From Lentisphaerota bacterium (lineage in GTDB: Bacteria > Verrucomicrobiota > Kiritimatiellia > UBA8416 > JAIOPI01): a stretch of DNA of 64,000 nucleotides. The stretch is from the NCBI GenBank assembly GCA_021413965.1, contig JAIOPI010000004.1, positions 310,001 through 374,000 of the forward strand. Direction: 5' to 3'. Below the pieces are notes generated by a model. The model was given only the letters and a program-made list of their open reading frames with translations. It ran no database searches and had not been told where the DNA came from. Of the stretch, positions 52,589-61,359 are shown piece after piece. Numbering within the stretch: the first letter of the stretch is position 1; each line of letters starts with the position of its first letter. The position numbers and the translations under genes are program-made.

Positions 52589-53794
52589 CTACCCTCGCCC
52601 CGGCAGCATGCCCACGATTTCGCAGCCGATGGCGAGCGCGGACGTGGCCGCCGGCGAAGGGGCATTGCACACATGCAGGGAGTCCGGGCCGTGCACGATC
52701 AGGAAGTCGTCCACCAGACTGCCGTCCGGACGCAGCGCCTGCGCGCGGACGCCGGCATGCGTCGTCACCAGATCCTCGGCACGGACTTCCGGTATCAGGG
52801 CCTGCAGGCTGCGCGTGAACGCCGCCTTGCTGAAGGACCGCACGATTTCCTTCCACCCTTCGCCGATGTTCTTCCTGGCCAGTCGCCAAAACCCGCCGAA
52901 CGCCATGACCTCCAGGACGTCGCCCAGCAGTACATCCGTCTTGCGATACCCTTCCCGGCGCAAGCTCAACACGGCGTTCGGCCCCGCATGGACCGACCCG
53001 TCAATCATGCGCGTGTAGTGCACGCCCAGGAATGGAAAGGCGGGGTTGGGGACCGGGTAGATCAGGCCCTTCACCAGCCCCCGCCGCTCAGGAACCAGTT
53101 CGTAGTATTCCCCACGGAAAGGTACGATTTGCGCGTCGACCTGTGCACCGCAAAGGCGGGCCACGCGATCACTGTGCAGCCCGGCGCAGTTGATCAAAAA
53201 CCGGGCGCGGACGTCGCCCGCTGAACCCGTCTGTATCGTCCACCCTTCTCCCGAGTGGCGAAAGGCCGTGGCCGGGGCGTTGAGCAGAATCTTCCCGCCG
53301 CCCGCCTCCACGAGTTGGGCCAGCTGACGGCAGACGGCCTTGAAGTCGACAATGCCCGTGGCCGCCACATGCACGGCGCCGACGCCCTGCACGTGCGGCT
53401 CGATCTCGCGCAGCTCGGCCGGGTCGATCCGGCGCACGGGGATGCCGTTGGCCTGTCCGCGCAGGAACAGCGCGTCGAGCCGCTCCAGTTCAGACACCTG
53501 CGTGGCCACGATGACTTTGCCGCAGATGTCGTGAGGCAACCCGTGGGTGCGGCAGAACGCCACCAGTCGGGTGGAGCCTTCACGGCAGAGCCGCGCCTTC
53601 AGGCTGCCCGGCTTGTAGTAGATCCCCGAATGAATGACGCCGCTGTTGTGACCGGTCTGGTGGGCCGCGACGTGCCCTTCCTTCTCGATCACCACCACGC
53701 GCCGTCCCGGACGCTGCGCCGCCAGCGCCTGGGCCGTCGCCAAACCGACGATTCCACCCCCGATGACCGCAAAGTCAAACCGCACATCATCCAT
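52589..53794 (-). CDS. lhgO: L-2-hydroxyglutarate oxidase (FAD-dependent)
   Basis: 401 residues from ATG 53794 (MDDVRFDFAVIGGGIVGLATA), with AGGGGGC upstream. It belongs to the DAO family: the dinucleotide site is G12-G17, then VVVIEKEGHVAAHQTGHNSGVIHSGIYYKPGSLKARLC, which is the LhgO/L2HGDH signature. Later blocks are NCAGLHSDRVARL and VPFRGEYYEL...PVPNPAFPFLGVHYTRMIDG. It oxidises L-2-hydroxyglutarate to 2-oxoglutarate at the membrane, a metabolite-repair step. It is first of a three-gene operon. Its link to the hydrolase and acetyltransferase is unexplained. Confidence 0.92.
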   Translation of the reverse strand: MDDVRFDFAVIGGGIVGLATAQALAAQRPGRRVVVIEKEGHVAAHQTGHNSGVIHSGIYYKPGSLKARLCREGSTRLVAFCRTHGLPHDICGKVIVATQVSELERLDALFLRGQANGIPVRRIDPAELREIEPHVQGVGAVHVAATGIVDFKAVCRQLAQLVEAGGGKILLNAPATAFRHSGEGWTIQTGSAGDVRARFLINCAGLHSDRVARLCGAQVDAQIVPFRGEYYELVPERRGLVKGLIYPVPNPAFPFLGVHYTRMIDGSVHAGPNAVLSLRREGYRKTDVLLGDVLEVMAFGGFWRLARKNIGEGWKEIVRSFSKAAFTRSLQALIPEVRAEDLVTTHAGVRAQALRPDGSLVDDFLIVHGPDSLHVCNAPSPAATSALAIGCEIVGMLPGRG

Positions 53795-53978
53795 CGCCGC
53801 CCCCTGCCAGATCACGCCATGCCATCGCCTCGACCTATACCAAGGCCGAACCACCGGCGACGAGCCTGGAGTGCGGGATGGGCAACAACTGAACCATGGC
53901 GGAGACCGGCCTGCGCCCCTTGATACAAAGCGGCCAATGCCGGCGTGCCCGCAAACCACCGGATCTCATGGCCGCGCC

Positions 53979-56900
53979 TCACTGGACTTCAAGCCAGTAG
54001 AATACTGACGCAGCCGAATCCATGGCGTCTTCCGTGACATTGACCGGCGCCGTCGCCGGCATGTTTGATTCCACGGCTTCCACCGATACCGTCGGCAGCG
54101 TTGCGCTGCGCCAGAGCGTATAGTGACGATTGGGCACGCTGGACCACTGCACCCGGAAATGCCCGTCCGCCTGAACGTCAATGGCATCAACGCGAAGCTG
54201 CGATTCGGCATCGACAGGATCTGTGCCTGCAATCCACTCTGCGCCATTGGGCATGCCGTCGCCGTCTGCATCTTGATCCGGGGCCAAGTTCCCGCCACCA
54301 CCTGCAAAGTGTCCTTCCCACGTGTCCGGCAACCCATCGCGATCCGCGTCCAATGCGGATGGCACAAGCCGCAGGGCTGGCGATGGCGTGGTGGTGGCAT
54401 TCGGTGCGCGGGCGCCGAAGTAGGCCCACTCGCCCAGAATGTCACGCGGGCTGCGCTCCCAATACGGAACGCGCAAGGTGAGGGTCAGTCGGATTGGACT
54501 CGGCGGCACGCCCTGCGTCCACAAGACGTCCCCCCGCTGGACTTCCGGGTCCCCGTCGCCGGACACGGACTCGATCACCCATCCCTCCGGCAGCGTGGGC
54601 CGCGCATAGAGCGCCAGCAACCCGCCGTCGTAGGTGACGATATTCGTGACGACGACAACGCCCGACGGTTCGTAGGACGCGGGGCCGAGCTGCTCAATGC
54701 TAGCAGCGCCATCGACGCCGGTCGGCGTCGGTCCCGGAGCCATGGGCGCATATCCGTCCAGTCCGGCGGCTTCCACATGATAGCCCCCGCTGCTCCAGTA
54801 GGCCAGCACCCTCGCGGCTTCGGCCGCACTGATTGAGCCGCGTGGCTCGGCGTAATCGGCGCTGTGCCAACCGGTGGTCGACAGGAGCGAACCCGGCGCA
54901 TTGGTCGGGCTGTAGCCATCACGTGATCCGGCATGCGCGTCGTAGCCGCCCGCCCGCCAGTAGGCCAGCACGCGGTTCACCTCCTGCCCGTCGATCTCCC
55001 AGTTGGCTGCGCGATAGTCGGCACTGTGATAGCGAGCCAGCGCTAGCGGGGCGGCCGACATCAGGACCGGATGCGCCATGCTGGCCAGCGAGAAGTAGGC
55101 ATTCCCATACAGCAGGTTCGTCACGGCCTGATTACCGGAAATGGCCACAACACAGTCGAAAGCCACGGGATTCGTATTCAGCGGCCCCCTGAACAGGACC
55201 AGGCTGTTGCCGGACAGCACGGGATCGCCGTCGCCTGATACGGACGTGATGCTCCAGCCGTCCGGCATCACCGGCACGTAGGCCAGCGTCGTGAGCGCGT
55301 CGTCGTCCGGATAGCGGAACTGGCCCCGCACGACCAGCGAGGTCGACGGCGAATAGTAATCCGTCGACATCTGCGACAAGGCGATGACATTGGTGTCGAT
55401 GCGGAATATGGCGGCGATCGCGCGCGGCTGATCCATGGGCACGGTCACCACGTTGCCGTCCAGGCGGCACCCGTTGGTGTCGCCATTCCAACTGCTGAAT
55501 ACCCAATATCGGTTCGGCGTGGCCGTGATCACGTTTGTCGTTCCCGCCGCCAGCCAGCCCGTCGAAGCGCTCAAGGTTCCGGCCAGCCCGCTCGCGTCCA
55601 ACTCCAGCAGGTGCTGTCTCTGCCACTGCCAGCTTAAGCGCGAGTCCATGTCCAGCGTAAATGAGACGTGTGTCCCCATGCCCGTTGACGGTGCGCTCCC
55701 CTCCCCCATCCAGCTCGTACAGGCATCCCGCACGCCAGTGCTGATGTCGACAAAGGGATTCAACGCCGCACCAACGACAGCGGTTCCGGCCGGGAACAGG
55801 TGCGTGCCCGTAGTCGGAGTAACGCCGGCATAGGCGCTATCGATCGTCAGGGCCAGCATGGGAGACAAGGGCAAGGGATCCGGCTGCGCCGGAATGGAGA
55901 GGGGATCCACCATGCCTTCCATCATGTACTCGGCCACGCCGGCAACCGATTGCGTCAAGGCATCGTCCGGCGGCACGTTCAGCGTGTAGGAAAATGCGAC
56001 GGGGTTCGCGGCCAAGTCTCCGGCAAACACAATCTCGTTGCCCCGGACTTGCGGCCCGCCATCGCCTGTCACGCTTTCCATCGTCCATCCCGGAGGCAAG
56101 GCGACGATCCAACGCAAGCCGAGCAGGGCTTGTCCTGGCGGGTACGAGAACTGGCCATGCACGCGGGTCAGTTCCCCCGCGTGGTAGCCCACACTGCTCT
56201 GCTCCGCCAGAACGGGAGGCCACGCGGTTGTGGTCGTCGAGGTCGTCGTGGTCGTGGTGGTGGACGACGTTGACGTGGTCGTCGTGGTCGTCGTCACGCT
56301 GCCATCAAGGGCCTCATAGGCGCCCATGTCCACGCCGGTACCCTGAGGCCGAACGGTTCCATCCAGATCATCCAGGGGTGCCCCCACCCCGGTCCCCGCA
56401 TCCAAAGTCGGGCTGGCGGCCTGCACGCGATAGTCACCGGCCGCGGCATCCCGGAACCTCGGATCCGCATTCAGGTTGCCAGTACCCGCGTAGGGCGCGC
56501 CATTGGTCAGGACGTCGCTATACGTAATCGCGGCGCCGGCATTGACCGGGGAGAATTGGCGCGCAGGTCCTCCAGACGCCAAGATGCAATTGCGGATGGT
56601 CAGTGCGCACGAGGCAGACCGGTAGACATCGTTGTTGAATTGCGGCGGGCTGCCGAGCACCGCCGCCGTGGCGTTCTCTGCAAACGTGCTGTTCACGATG
56701 TTCGCCGTGCAGGGACGTGCACGTGTCCAGATGGCCCCCCCCTGGTTCACCGTCGTGATGTTGGTGTTTCCGACAAATAGGCAGTTCTCCACGTTAAGCG
56801 TGGCGGACCACAGTCCTATGGCTGAGCCATAACGCCCTACGTTGTGCCGGAACGTGCAGTGCCGGATGCTCCAGTCCTCGGTGAGCCAGACGTAAATGCC

Positions 56901-59696
56901 TCCCACCTTTGAACTGCTGTAGCAGTTCTGGATTGTCAGCCCGTCCAGCATGAGGGACGGCGTTCCGGAACTGGGCCCCCGGATATAGGCCGTCGACAGG
57001 CCGTTGATGCCGGCACCATCGATAACGGTCGGATTCGAGGCCCAGTCGCGTTCCGCCAGATGGGTCTCGGTGCCGGAAAACCCTCCGAAAAGCTGGTGCT
57101 GAGCCTTGAGCACGATTTGCTCAGTGGCGGCGCCCCGCGCATACGTCCCAGCCTTGATCCAGAACTGCTTGGGATTGACCGCCGTGCCAGCCGCTTCCGC
57201 CACGACGGCCGTGCGAATGTTCACATAGGCGTCGGCCCAGCTGGTCCCGTTGCCGCTCCCCACGGCGGTGGCATCCACATAGACCACCGTTGCCGCACCC
57301 GGCGGCAGAGCCGTCGAACTCGTGGTCGACGTCGTACTCGTGGTGGTAGTCGAGGTGGTCGACGTGGTCGTGGGCTCGTCCCCCGTCGTGGTGGTGGTCG
57401 TGGTCGTGGACGTGGTGACGATCCCACCGCCATCGAGCTGCTCATACGCGCCCATATCCATCCCGGGCCCCTGCGGACGGCGCGTTCCGTCCAAATCGTC
57501 CTGCGGCGCCCCAATGGCGGTCCCCCCGTTCAACGCCGGGCTGCCCGCCTGCAGCCGGTAATCCCCGCCGGCCGCATTCATGAATAGCGGCTCGGCAAGA
57601 ATGTTGCCGGTGCCGGCGTACGGCACCCCATTGGTCAGGACGTCCGAATAGGTGATGTTGGCGCCCGCGTTGATGGGCGAATAGTTACGCCCCGGGCCGC
57701 CCGACGCCAGAATGGTATTTCGAATGACAAGCGCGCAGGATGCCGATTTGAACAAGTCATTATTGTACTGCGGAGCACCGCCCAAAGTGGCTGCCGTCGC
57801 GTTTTCCGCAAATGTGCAGTTGACGATGGTGGCCGTGCAGGGCCTCGCCCGCGTCCAGATCGCGCCGCCCTGGTTTACGAAGGTGATATTGGTATTACCC
57901 ACGAACAGGCTGTTTTCCACCGTCAGCGTGGCCGTCCACTGCCCGATGGCCGAACCGTAACGTCCCACGTTGTGCCGGAACGTGCAGTGCCGCATCGTCC
58001 AAGCCTCTGTGAGCCAGATGTAGACGGCCCCCACCTTCGTGCTGCTGTAGCAGTTTTGTATCGTCAGCCCGTCAAGCAGAAGGGCAGGCGTGCCAGCCCC
58101 AGGTCCCTTGATGTACGCCGTCGCCATGCCGTTGAGGCCCGCGCCATCAAGAATGGTCGGATTGACAGCCCAGTTCCGCGCTTCCAGATTCGTTTCGTTT
58201 CCCACAAATCCACCGTAAAGCTGGTGGTGGGCCTTGAGTGCAATCTGATTCGTGGCCGTTGTGCGGTAGTAGGTGCCAGCCCGGATCCAGAACGGCTTCG
58301 GCGTGTCGGCCGTGCCCGCCGACTCGCTCGCGACCGCCGTCTGAATAGTCGTGTAGGCGTCCGCCCAGCTTGTCCCGTTGGCGGCGCCCGTGGCGCCGTG
58401 ACTCACGTACACCACGCCCGCGGTGACCAGGGGCAGAGCCGTCGTACTCGTCGTGCTCGTCGTGGTCGTGGTTGTCGTGCTGGTCGTCGGATCACCCGCC
58501 GCCGACGTCGTCGTGGTTGAGGTGGTCGTGGTGGTTCCCCCTGTTCCCGAGACCATCTCAAAGGCTCCCATGTCGACGCTCGCGCCTTGAATGCGGTCGG
58601 CATGATCAAGATCCAGGAGCGCGACCCCGGCATTGTCGCCAGCATCCACGCAAGGGCCACCGAGCAGGTGGTAATCATGGCTGCCGGCGGCGACGAAGTT
58701 GGGGTCGCGATTCAGGTTGCCCGTTCCGGCATGGGTCCCGTCCGCCTGGCGAACATCGGCGTACGTGATCACCGGGTCCATACCTTCCGCGATGCCGTTG
58801 GTTGCACTCCAGAAGATGCAGTTGCGGAACGTCGCGCCGCCTGTCAGCAGGCTGTGTAGGGAAACATCCGCCCCTGCTATCCCGGTGTCGCTGCTCGACC
58901 CGTCCGGACGGGCCGCAATGGCGTTCGAGGCAAAGGTGCAGTTGAGCAGACTCACCCCCGTCGCCGCGCCATTCTGATAGGTATATATCGCCCCGGCCTG
59001 AATCAGGTTGTTGCTCGCGCACGTGTTGGCGTAGAAGAGACTGTTCTCAATGTGGCAGGATGTGACCAGACTGCCGCCGCGCACGGCAACGGCGCCACCC
59101 CGGGAGGACACGTTGTGCCGGAAGACGCAGTTGCGGATCGTCATGTCCGTGTTGGCCACGTAGAGCGCACCGCCATGCCGGGAGTGCGTCCCCACATTGT
59201 TGCCATACTGCAGGGTGAAACCGTCGAGCTGTGGCCCGGGGACGGCCGCAGTCACCAGCAGCGGGCGCTCGATCGCGTCATTGACACTCGGGGCATACGA
59301 ATCCGGGATGATGTCAGAAGTGCCGTCGTTATCGACATCACCGGTGATGATCGTCGCGTGCGAGTTCCAGTTGCGCTGGTTCACATCGGTTTCGGATCCG
59401 GCGAACCCGCCGTAGAGGATATCGCCCTGAAGCGTCGCGGCGACTGCCGTCGTCAGATTCGTGGGGCCGTACACTCCCTGAGCAACCCAGAATTCCTGTG
59501 CCGAGGATTCGGTGGATAACGCCTCCCACAAGTTTGTGTAGGCATCGCTCCAGGAGGCGCCGTTGTGCGCGCCGCCCGCGCCAGCTGCCGCGATATCGAC
59601 GTAGCGGACCGAACGTTGCGCCTCCGCGCGATGGATGACACCACCACTAAGAAGCAACGCCAAGACCCCCACCATTCGTACCATGCCGTGGCTCAT
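53979..59696 (-). CDS. Giant secreted protein with three beta-helix modules, Thr-rich linkers and dockerin-like repeats
   Basis: 1905 residues from ATG 59696, with AAGGAGG 4 bases upstream. A signal peptide (MVRMVGVLALLLSGGVIHRAEA) precedes three right-handed beta-helix modules of the choice-of-anchor Q type at about 30-385, 425-757 and 803-1132, each starting near VxYVD...G.SWADAY and ending DMGAxE. Linkers of Thr and Ser join them. Modules 2 and 3 are clearly recent duplicates. Three related beta-sandwich domains (each with GWxxxSVxGDGxP) lie between 1200 and 1780, with two dockerin-like repeats inserted near 1555-1650. The end has thrombospondin type 3-like calcium motifs (DADRDGLPDTW, DQDADGDGMPNGAEW) and a terminal sandwich. 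Probably a surface adhesin or polysaccharide-binding scaffold. Confidence 0.88.
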   Translation of the reverse strand: MSHGMVRMVGVLALLLSGGVIHRAEAQRSVRYVDIAAAGAGGAHNGASWSDAYTNLWEALSTESSAQEFWVAQGVYGPTNLTTAVAATLQGDILYGGFAGSETDVNQRNWNSHATIITGDVDNDGTSDIIPDSYAPSVNDAIERPLLVTAAVPGPQLDGFTLQYGNNVGTHSRHGGALYVANTDMTIRNCVFRHNVSSRGGAVAVRGGSLVTSCHIENSLFYANTCASNNLIQAGAIYTYQNGAATGVSLLNCTFASNAIAARPDGSSSDTGIAGADVSLHSLLTGGATFRNCIFWSATNGIAEGMDPVITYADVRQADGTHAGTGNLNRDPNFVAAGSHDYHLLGGPCVDAGDNAGVALLDLDHADRIQGASVDMGAFEMVSGTGGTTTTTSTTTTSAAGDPTTSTTTTTTTSTTSTTALPLVTAGVVYVSHGATGAANGTSWADAYTTIQTAVASESAGTADTPKPFWIRAGTYYRTTATNQIALKAHHQLYGGFVGNETNLEARNWAVNPTILDGAGLNGMATAYIKGPGAGTPALLLDGLTIQNCYSSTKVGAVYIWLTEAWTMRHCTFRHNVGRYGSAIGQWTATLTVENSLFVGNTNITFVNQGGAIWTRARPCTATIVNCTFAENATAATLGGAPQYNNDLFKSASCALVIRNTILASGGPGRNYSPINAGANITYSDVLTNGVPYAGTGNILAEPLFMNAAGGDYRLQAGSPALNGGTAIGAPQDDLDGTRRPQGPGMDMGAYEQLDGGGIVTTSTTTTTTTTGDEPTTTSTTSTTTTSTTSTTSSTALPPGAATVVYVDATAVGSGNGTSWADAYVNIRTAVVAEAAGTAVNPKQFWIKAGTYARGAATEQIVLKAQHQLFGGFSGTETHLAERDWASNPTVIDGAGINGLSTAYIRGPSSGTPSLMLDGLTIQNCYSSSKVGGIYVWLTEDWSIRHCTFRHNVGRYGSAIGLWSATLNVENCLFVGNTNITTVNQGGAIWTRARPCTANIVNSTFAENATAAVLGSPPQFNNDVYRSASCALTIRNCILASGGPARQFSPVNAGAAITYSDVLTNGAPYAGTGNLNADPRFRDAAAGDYRVQAASPTLDAGTGVGAPLDDLDGTVRPQGTGVDMGAYEALDGSVTTTTTTTSTSSTTTTTTTSTTTTAWPPVLAEQSSVGYHAGELTRVHGQFSYPPGQALLGLRWIVALPPGWTMESVTGDGGPQVRGNEIVFAGDLAANPVAFSYTLNVPPDDALTQSVAGVAEYMMEGMVDPLSIPAQPDPLPLSPMLALTIDSAYAGVTPTTGTHLFPAGTAVVGAALNPFVDISTGVRDACTSWMGEGSAPSTGMGTHVSFTLDMDSRLSWQWQRQHLLELDASGLAGTLSASTGWLAAGTTNVITATPNRYWVFSSWNGDTNGCRLDGNVVTVPMDQPRAIAAIFRIDTNVIALSQMSTDYYSPSTSLVVRGQFRYPDDDALTTLAYVPVMPDGWSITSVSGDGDPVLSGNSLVLFRGPLNTNPVAFDCVVAISGNQAVTNLLYGNAYFSLASMAHPVLMSAAPLALARYHSADYRAANWEIDGQEVNRVLAYWRAGGYDAHAGSRDGYSPTNAPGSLLSTTGWHSADYAEPRGSISAAEAARVLAYWSSGGYHVEAAGLDGYAPMAPGPTPTGVDGAASIEQLGPASYEPSGVVVVTNIVTYDGGLLALYARPTLPEGWVIESVSGDGDPEVQRGDVLWTQGVPPSPIRLTLTLRVPYWERSPRDILGEWAYFGARAPNATTTPSPALRLVPSALDADRDGLPDTWEGHFAGGGGNLAPDQDADGDGMPNGAEWIAGTDPVDAESQLRVDAIDVQADGHFRVQWSSVPNRHYTLWRSATLPTVSVEAVESNMPATAPVNVTEDAMDSAASVFYWLEVQ
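54741..55031 (-). repeat. Two dockerin-like repeats inside the giant protein
   Basis: Repeat A (54908-55031) and repeat B (54741-54869) both read HSADY, then nine to ten residues, E-x-x-RVLAYW, x-x-GGY, and DGYxP. This matches, in degenerate form, the HSAD...LSELLRVIQFYN-type repeats I recall from planctomycete-like and related bacteria. They are distantly dockerin- or EF-hand-like, but the Asp-rich calcium loop is weak here. Confidence 0.6.
56225..58540 (-). repeat. Duplicated beta-helix modules with Thr/Ser linkers
   Basis: Module 2 (about 57430-58416) and module 3 (about 56300-57293) share long identical blocks: LDGLTIQNCYSS, HCTFRHNVGRYGSAIG, NQGGAIWTRARPCTA, TYSDVLTNG and PYAGTGN. Linkers of alternating ACC/ACG/AGC codons lie at about 58441-58540, 57310-57418 and 56225-56297, a microsatellite-like pattern prone to slippage and recombination. 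Confidence 0.75.
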
Positions 59697-59805
59697 GCAT
59701 CCTCCTTGCCGGGCTGACTCTGCCAATGCCCTGTGGAGCGAAACGCCGCCAAGCACCCCCGCCGCCACCCATAGCCTTGGATGGCGAGCGGCTCGCTAAC
59801 TAACC

Positions 59806-59833
59806 ATGATAGACTATTACCCCTCCCGCGCAA
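59806..59833 (-). promoter_or_regulatory. Candidate promoter of the giant beta-helix gene
   Basis: On the minus strand TTGCGC (59828-59833), 16 bases, TATCAT (59806-59811). The leader would be about 100 bases. The two hexamers are identical to those of rnhC. Confidence 0.45.
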
Positions 59834-59986
59834 GGGCGGAATTCGGGCGCTCACGGCGGTACGCAGTCACATGTGCGCGCGCTCAAAAGGGAAGCGAGCG
59901 CCGGGCCTCGGGACGGGTGCGTACCTGACGGTCGGGTACCGCCAGAGCTCCGCCTTGGCGCATGCCGCCTCGATGCCGTAAAAGAT

Positions 59987-60060
59987 GGAGGCGCGATCCG
60001 GAATTGAACCGGAGTGAGAGGATTTGCAGTCCCCTGCCTAACCACTCGGCCATCGCGCCC
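59987..60060 (-). tRNA. tRNA-Cys (anticodon GCA)
   Basis: A 74-base cloverleaf with encoded CCA. The acceptor stem is GGCGCGA (60054-60060) with TCGCGCC (59991-59997), discriminator U and CCA at 59987-59989. The D stem is GCC/GGC, the anticodon loop CTGCAAA holds GCA at 60026-60028, and the T arm is CCGG-TTCAATT-CCGG. The loop begins TTCAATT rather than the usual TTCGAAT; still a normal variant. Confidence 0.95.
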
Positions 60061-60076
60061 TGTGGGCAGGAGCGTG

Positions 60077-60184
60077 CTACTTCTTCTTGCTGCTGACGCG
60101 TTTCGCGTTGGCCGCGGCCTTGAGTCTCTTCAGCCGACGGATCCGACGGGCACGCTTTCGAACCGGTTTAAGTTGTTGTCCCAT
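60077..60184 (-). CDS. 35-residue highly basic protein
   Basis: ATG at 60184, TAG at 60077-60079. The product begins MGQQLKPVRKRARRIRRLKR and ends in SSKKK, with 16 Lys/Arg and no acidic residue. The 5' side has AGAGGG 3 bases before the ATG and a candidate promoter, TTGCCA-16-GATTAT, that overlaps the mdh terminator. Its size and charge recall the smallest ribosomal or nucleic-acid-binding proteins such as bTHX or bL36, but the sequence is not one of these. I recall similar MGQQ/MGQK-type basic peptides in PVC genomes without a known role. It lies 16 bases from tRNA-Cys on the same strand and may be co-transcribed with it. Confidence 0.65.
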   Translation of the reverse strand: MGQQLKPVRKRARRIRRLKRLKAAANAKRVSSKKK

Positions 60185-60195
60185 AAGCCCTCTAC

Positions 60196-60223
60196 ATAAT
60201 CAAAAAAACGGGGCCCGTGGCAA
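60196..60223 (-). promoter_or_regulatory. Candidate promoter of the small basic protein and tRNA-Cys
   Basis: On the minus strand TTGCCA (60218-60223), 16 bases, GATTAT (60196-60201), then 11 bases to the ATG. It is superimposed on the mdh terminator. Confidence 0.35.
60202..60218 (-). terminator. Intrinsic terminator of mdh
   Basis: On the minus strand ACGG-GCC-CCGT (60208-60218) is followed by a run of seven T (60202-60208), 23 bases after the mdh stop. This is the clearest classical terminator in the window. Confidence 0.65.
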
Positions 60224-60241
60224 GCGCAGAGTCTTGCCTCC

Positions 60242-61225
60242 CTATCCCAACAGGTGCTTGACCGCCTCGCGCTCGCCGACCAGCTCATTGATCGTGACCT
60301 CAAGCTTGCTGCGCGCGAAAGTCGCATGCTGAAGCCCGTCCACGATTTGGTAGCCCGTCCCATCCGAACGCACCGGGTAGCCGAAGACCAGCCCCGCCGG
60401 CACGCCGTATTGACCGCTGGACGGGACCGCCACGCTGAAGCAATCCCCCGCCGGCGTCACCGCCACCAACTCCCGCACCGTCTTGACCACCGCGTTGGCC
60501 GCCGAAGCTGCCGATGACGCCCCGCGCGCCTTGATGACCGCCGCCCCGCGCTGCTGCACCGTGCTCAGGAACGCCCCCTCCAGCCAGGCACCGTCGGAAA
60601 TCACATCCGTGACGGGCCTGCCCTTGATCGTCGCATGCAGGTAATCCGCAAACATCGTGGGCGAGTGGTTGCCCCAGATGGCCAGATGCTTCACATCCCG
60701 CACGGCCGTGCCCGACTTCTGCGCGAGCTGCGTGACCGCGCGGTTCTGGTCCAGCATCGTCATGGCAAAGATCTGTGTGGCTGGCAGCCCCGAGGCCTTC
60801 TGGCAAATCAACGCGTTGGTGTTGCACGGATTACCGACCACCAGCACACGGCAGCCCCGGCTGGCGTTCTGGCCAATCGCCTTGCCCTGGGCCGTGAAGA
60901 TGCCGCCGTTGACGTTGAGCAGATCCGCCCGCTCCATCCCCGCCTTGCGCGGTACCGCCCCCACCAGCAGCGCCCAGTCCGTGCCCTCAAACGCGACGTT
61001 GGTGTCGCTCGTGGGCGTAATCGACTCCAGCAGCGGAAAGGCGCAATCGTCCAATTCCATGCGCACGCCCTCGAGCGCCCCGAGCGCCGCCGGCAGTTCC
61101 AGCAGTCGCAAATTGACCGCCGTATCAGGCCCAAACATCTCGCCGGCGGCGATGCGGAACAGCAGGGCATAGCCGATCTGGCCGGCGGCCCCGGTGACGG
61201 TGACGCGAACGGATTTCGTTGCCAT
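60242..61225 (-). CDS. mdh: Malate dehydrogenase
   Basis: 327 residues, with AGGAGGT 5-6 bases before the ATG. It interconverts malate and oxaloacetate with NAD. The nucleotide site is [19 protein letters not shown]; the substrate arginines lie in [13 protein letters not shown] (R93, R99) and LDQNRA (R162), and the catalytic H187 in [11 protein letters not shown]. Length and wording are those of the cytosolic-type/actinobacterial-type MDH rather than the LDH-like mitochondrial form. It is divergent from the cysteine desulfurase gene. Confidence 0.97.
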   Translation of the reverse strand: MATKSVRVTVTGAAGQIGYALLFRIAAGEMFGPDTAVNLRLLELPAALGALEGVRMELDDCAFPLLESITPTSDTNVAFEGTDWALLVGAVPRKAGMERADLLNVNGGIFTAQGKAIGQNASRGCRVLVVGNPCNTNALICQKASGLPATQIFAMTMLDQNRAVTQLAQKSGTAVRDVKHLAIWGNHSPTMFADYLHATIKGRPVTDVISDGAWLEGAFLSTVQQRGAAVIKARGASSAASAANAVVKTVRELVAVTPAGDCFSVAVPSSGQYGVPAGLVFGYPVRSDGTGYQIVDGLQHATFARSKLEVTINELVGEREAVKHLLG

Positions 61226-61262
61226 GAACTACCTCCTGTAGAAGATTCCCGGACGAAAGGCC

Positions 61263-61291
61263 AAAGTACGAACGCGCGCAGGGCATGTCAA
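61263..61291 (-). promoter_or_regulatory. Candidate promoter of mdh
   Basis: On the minus strand a perfect TTGACA (61286-61291), 17 bases, then TACTTT (61263-61268). Leader about 30 bases. Confidence 0.45.
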
Positions 61292-61359
61292 TCCCGCGCT
61301 AAATCCACCCCACTCGGCGCTTGCCACCTTCCGCTCAGCCCCCGACACTAGCCCCCGCC

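Noticed and set aside
56225..58540. Thr-codon runs looking like a microsatellite or CRISPR-like array
   Set aside because: No regular repeat-spacer structure; the runs are in frame and encode linkers of a secreted protein.
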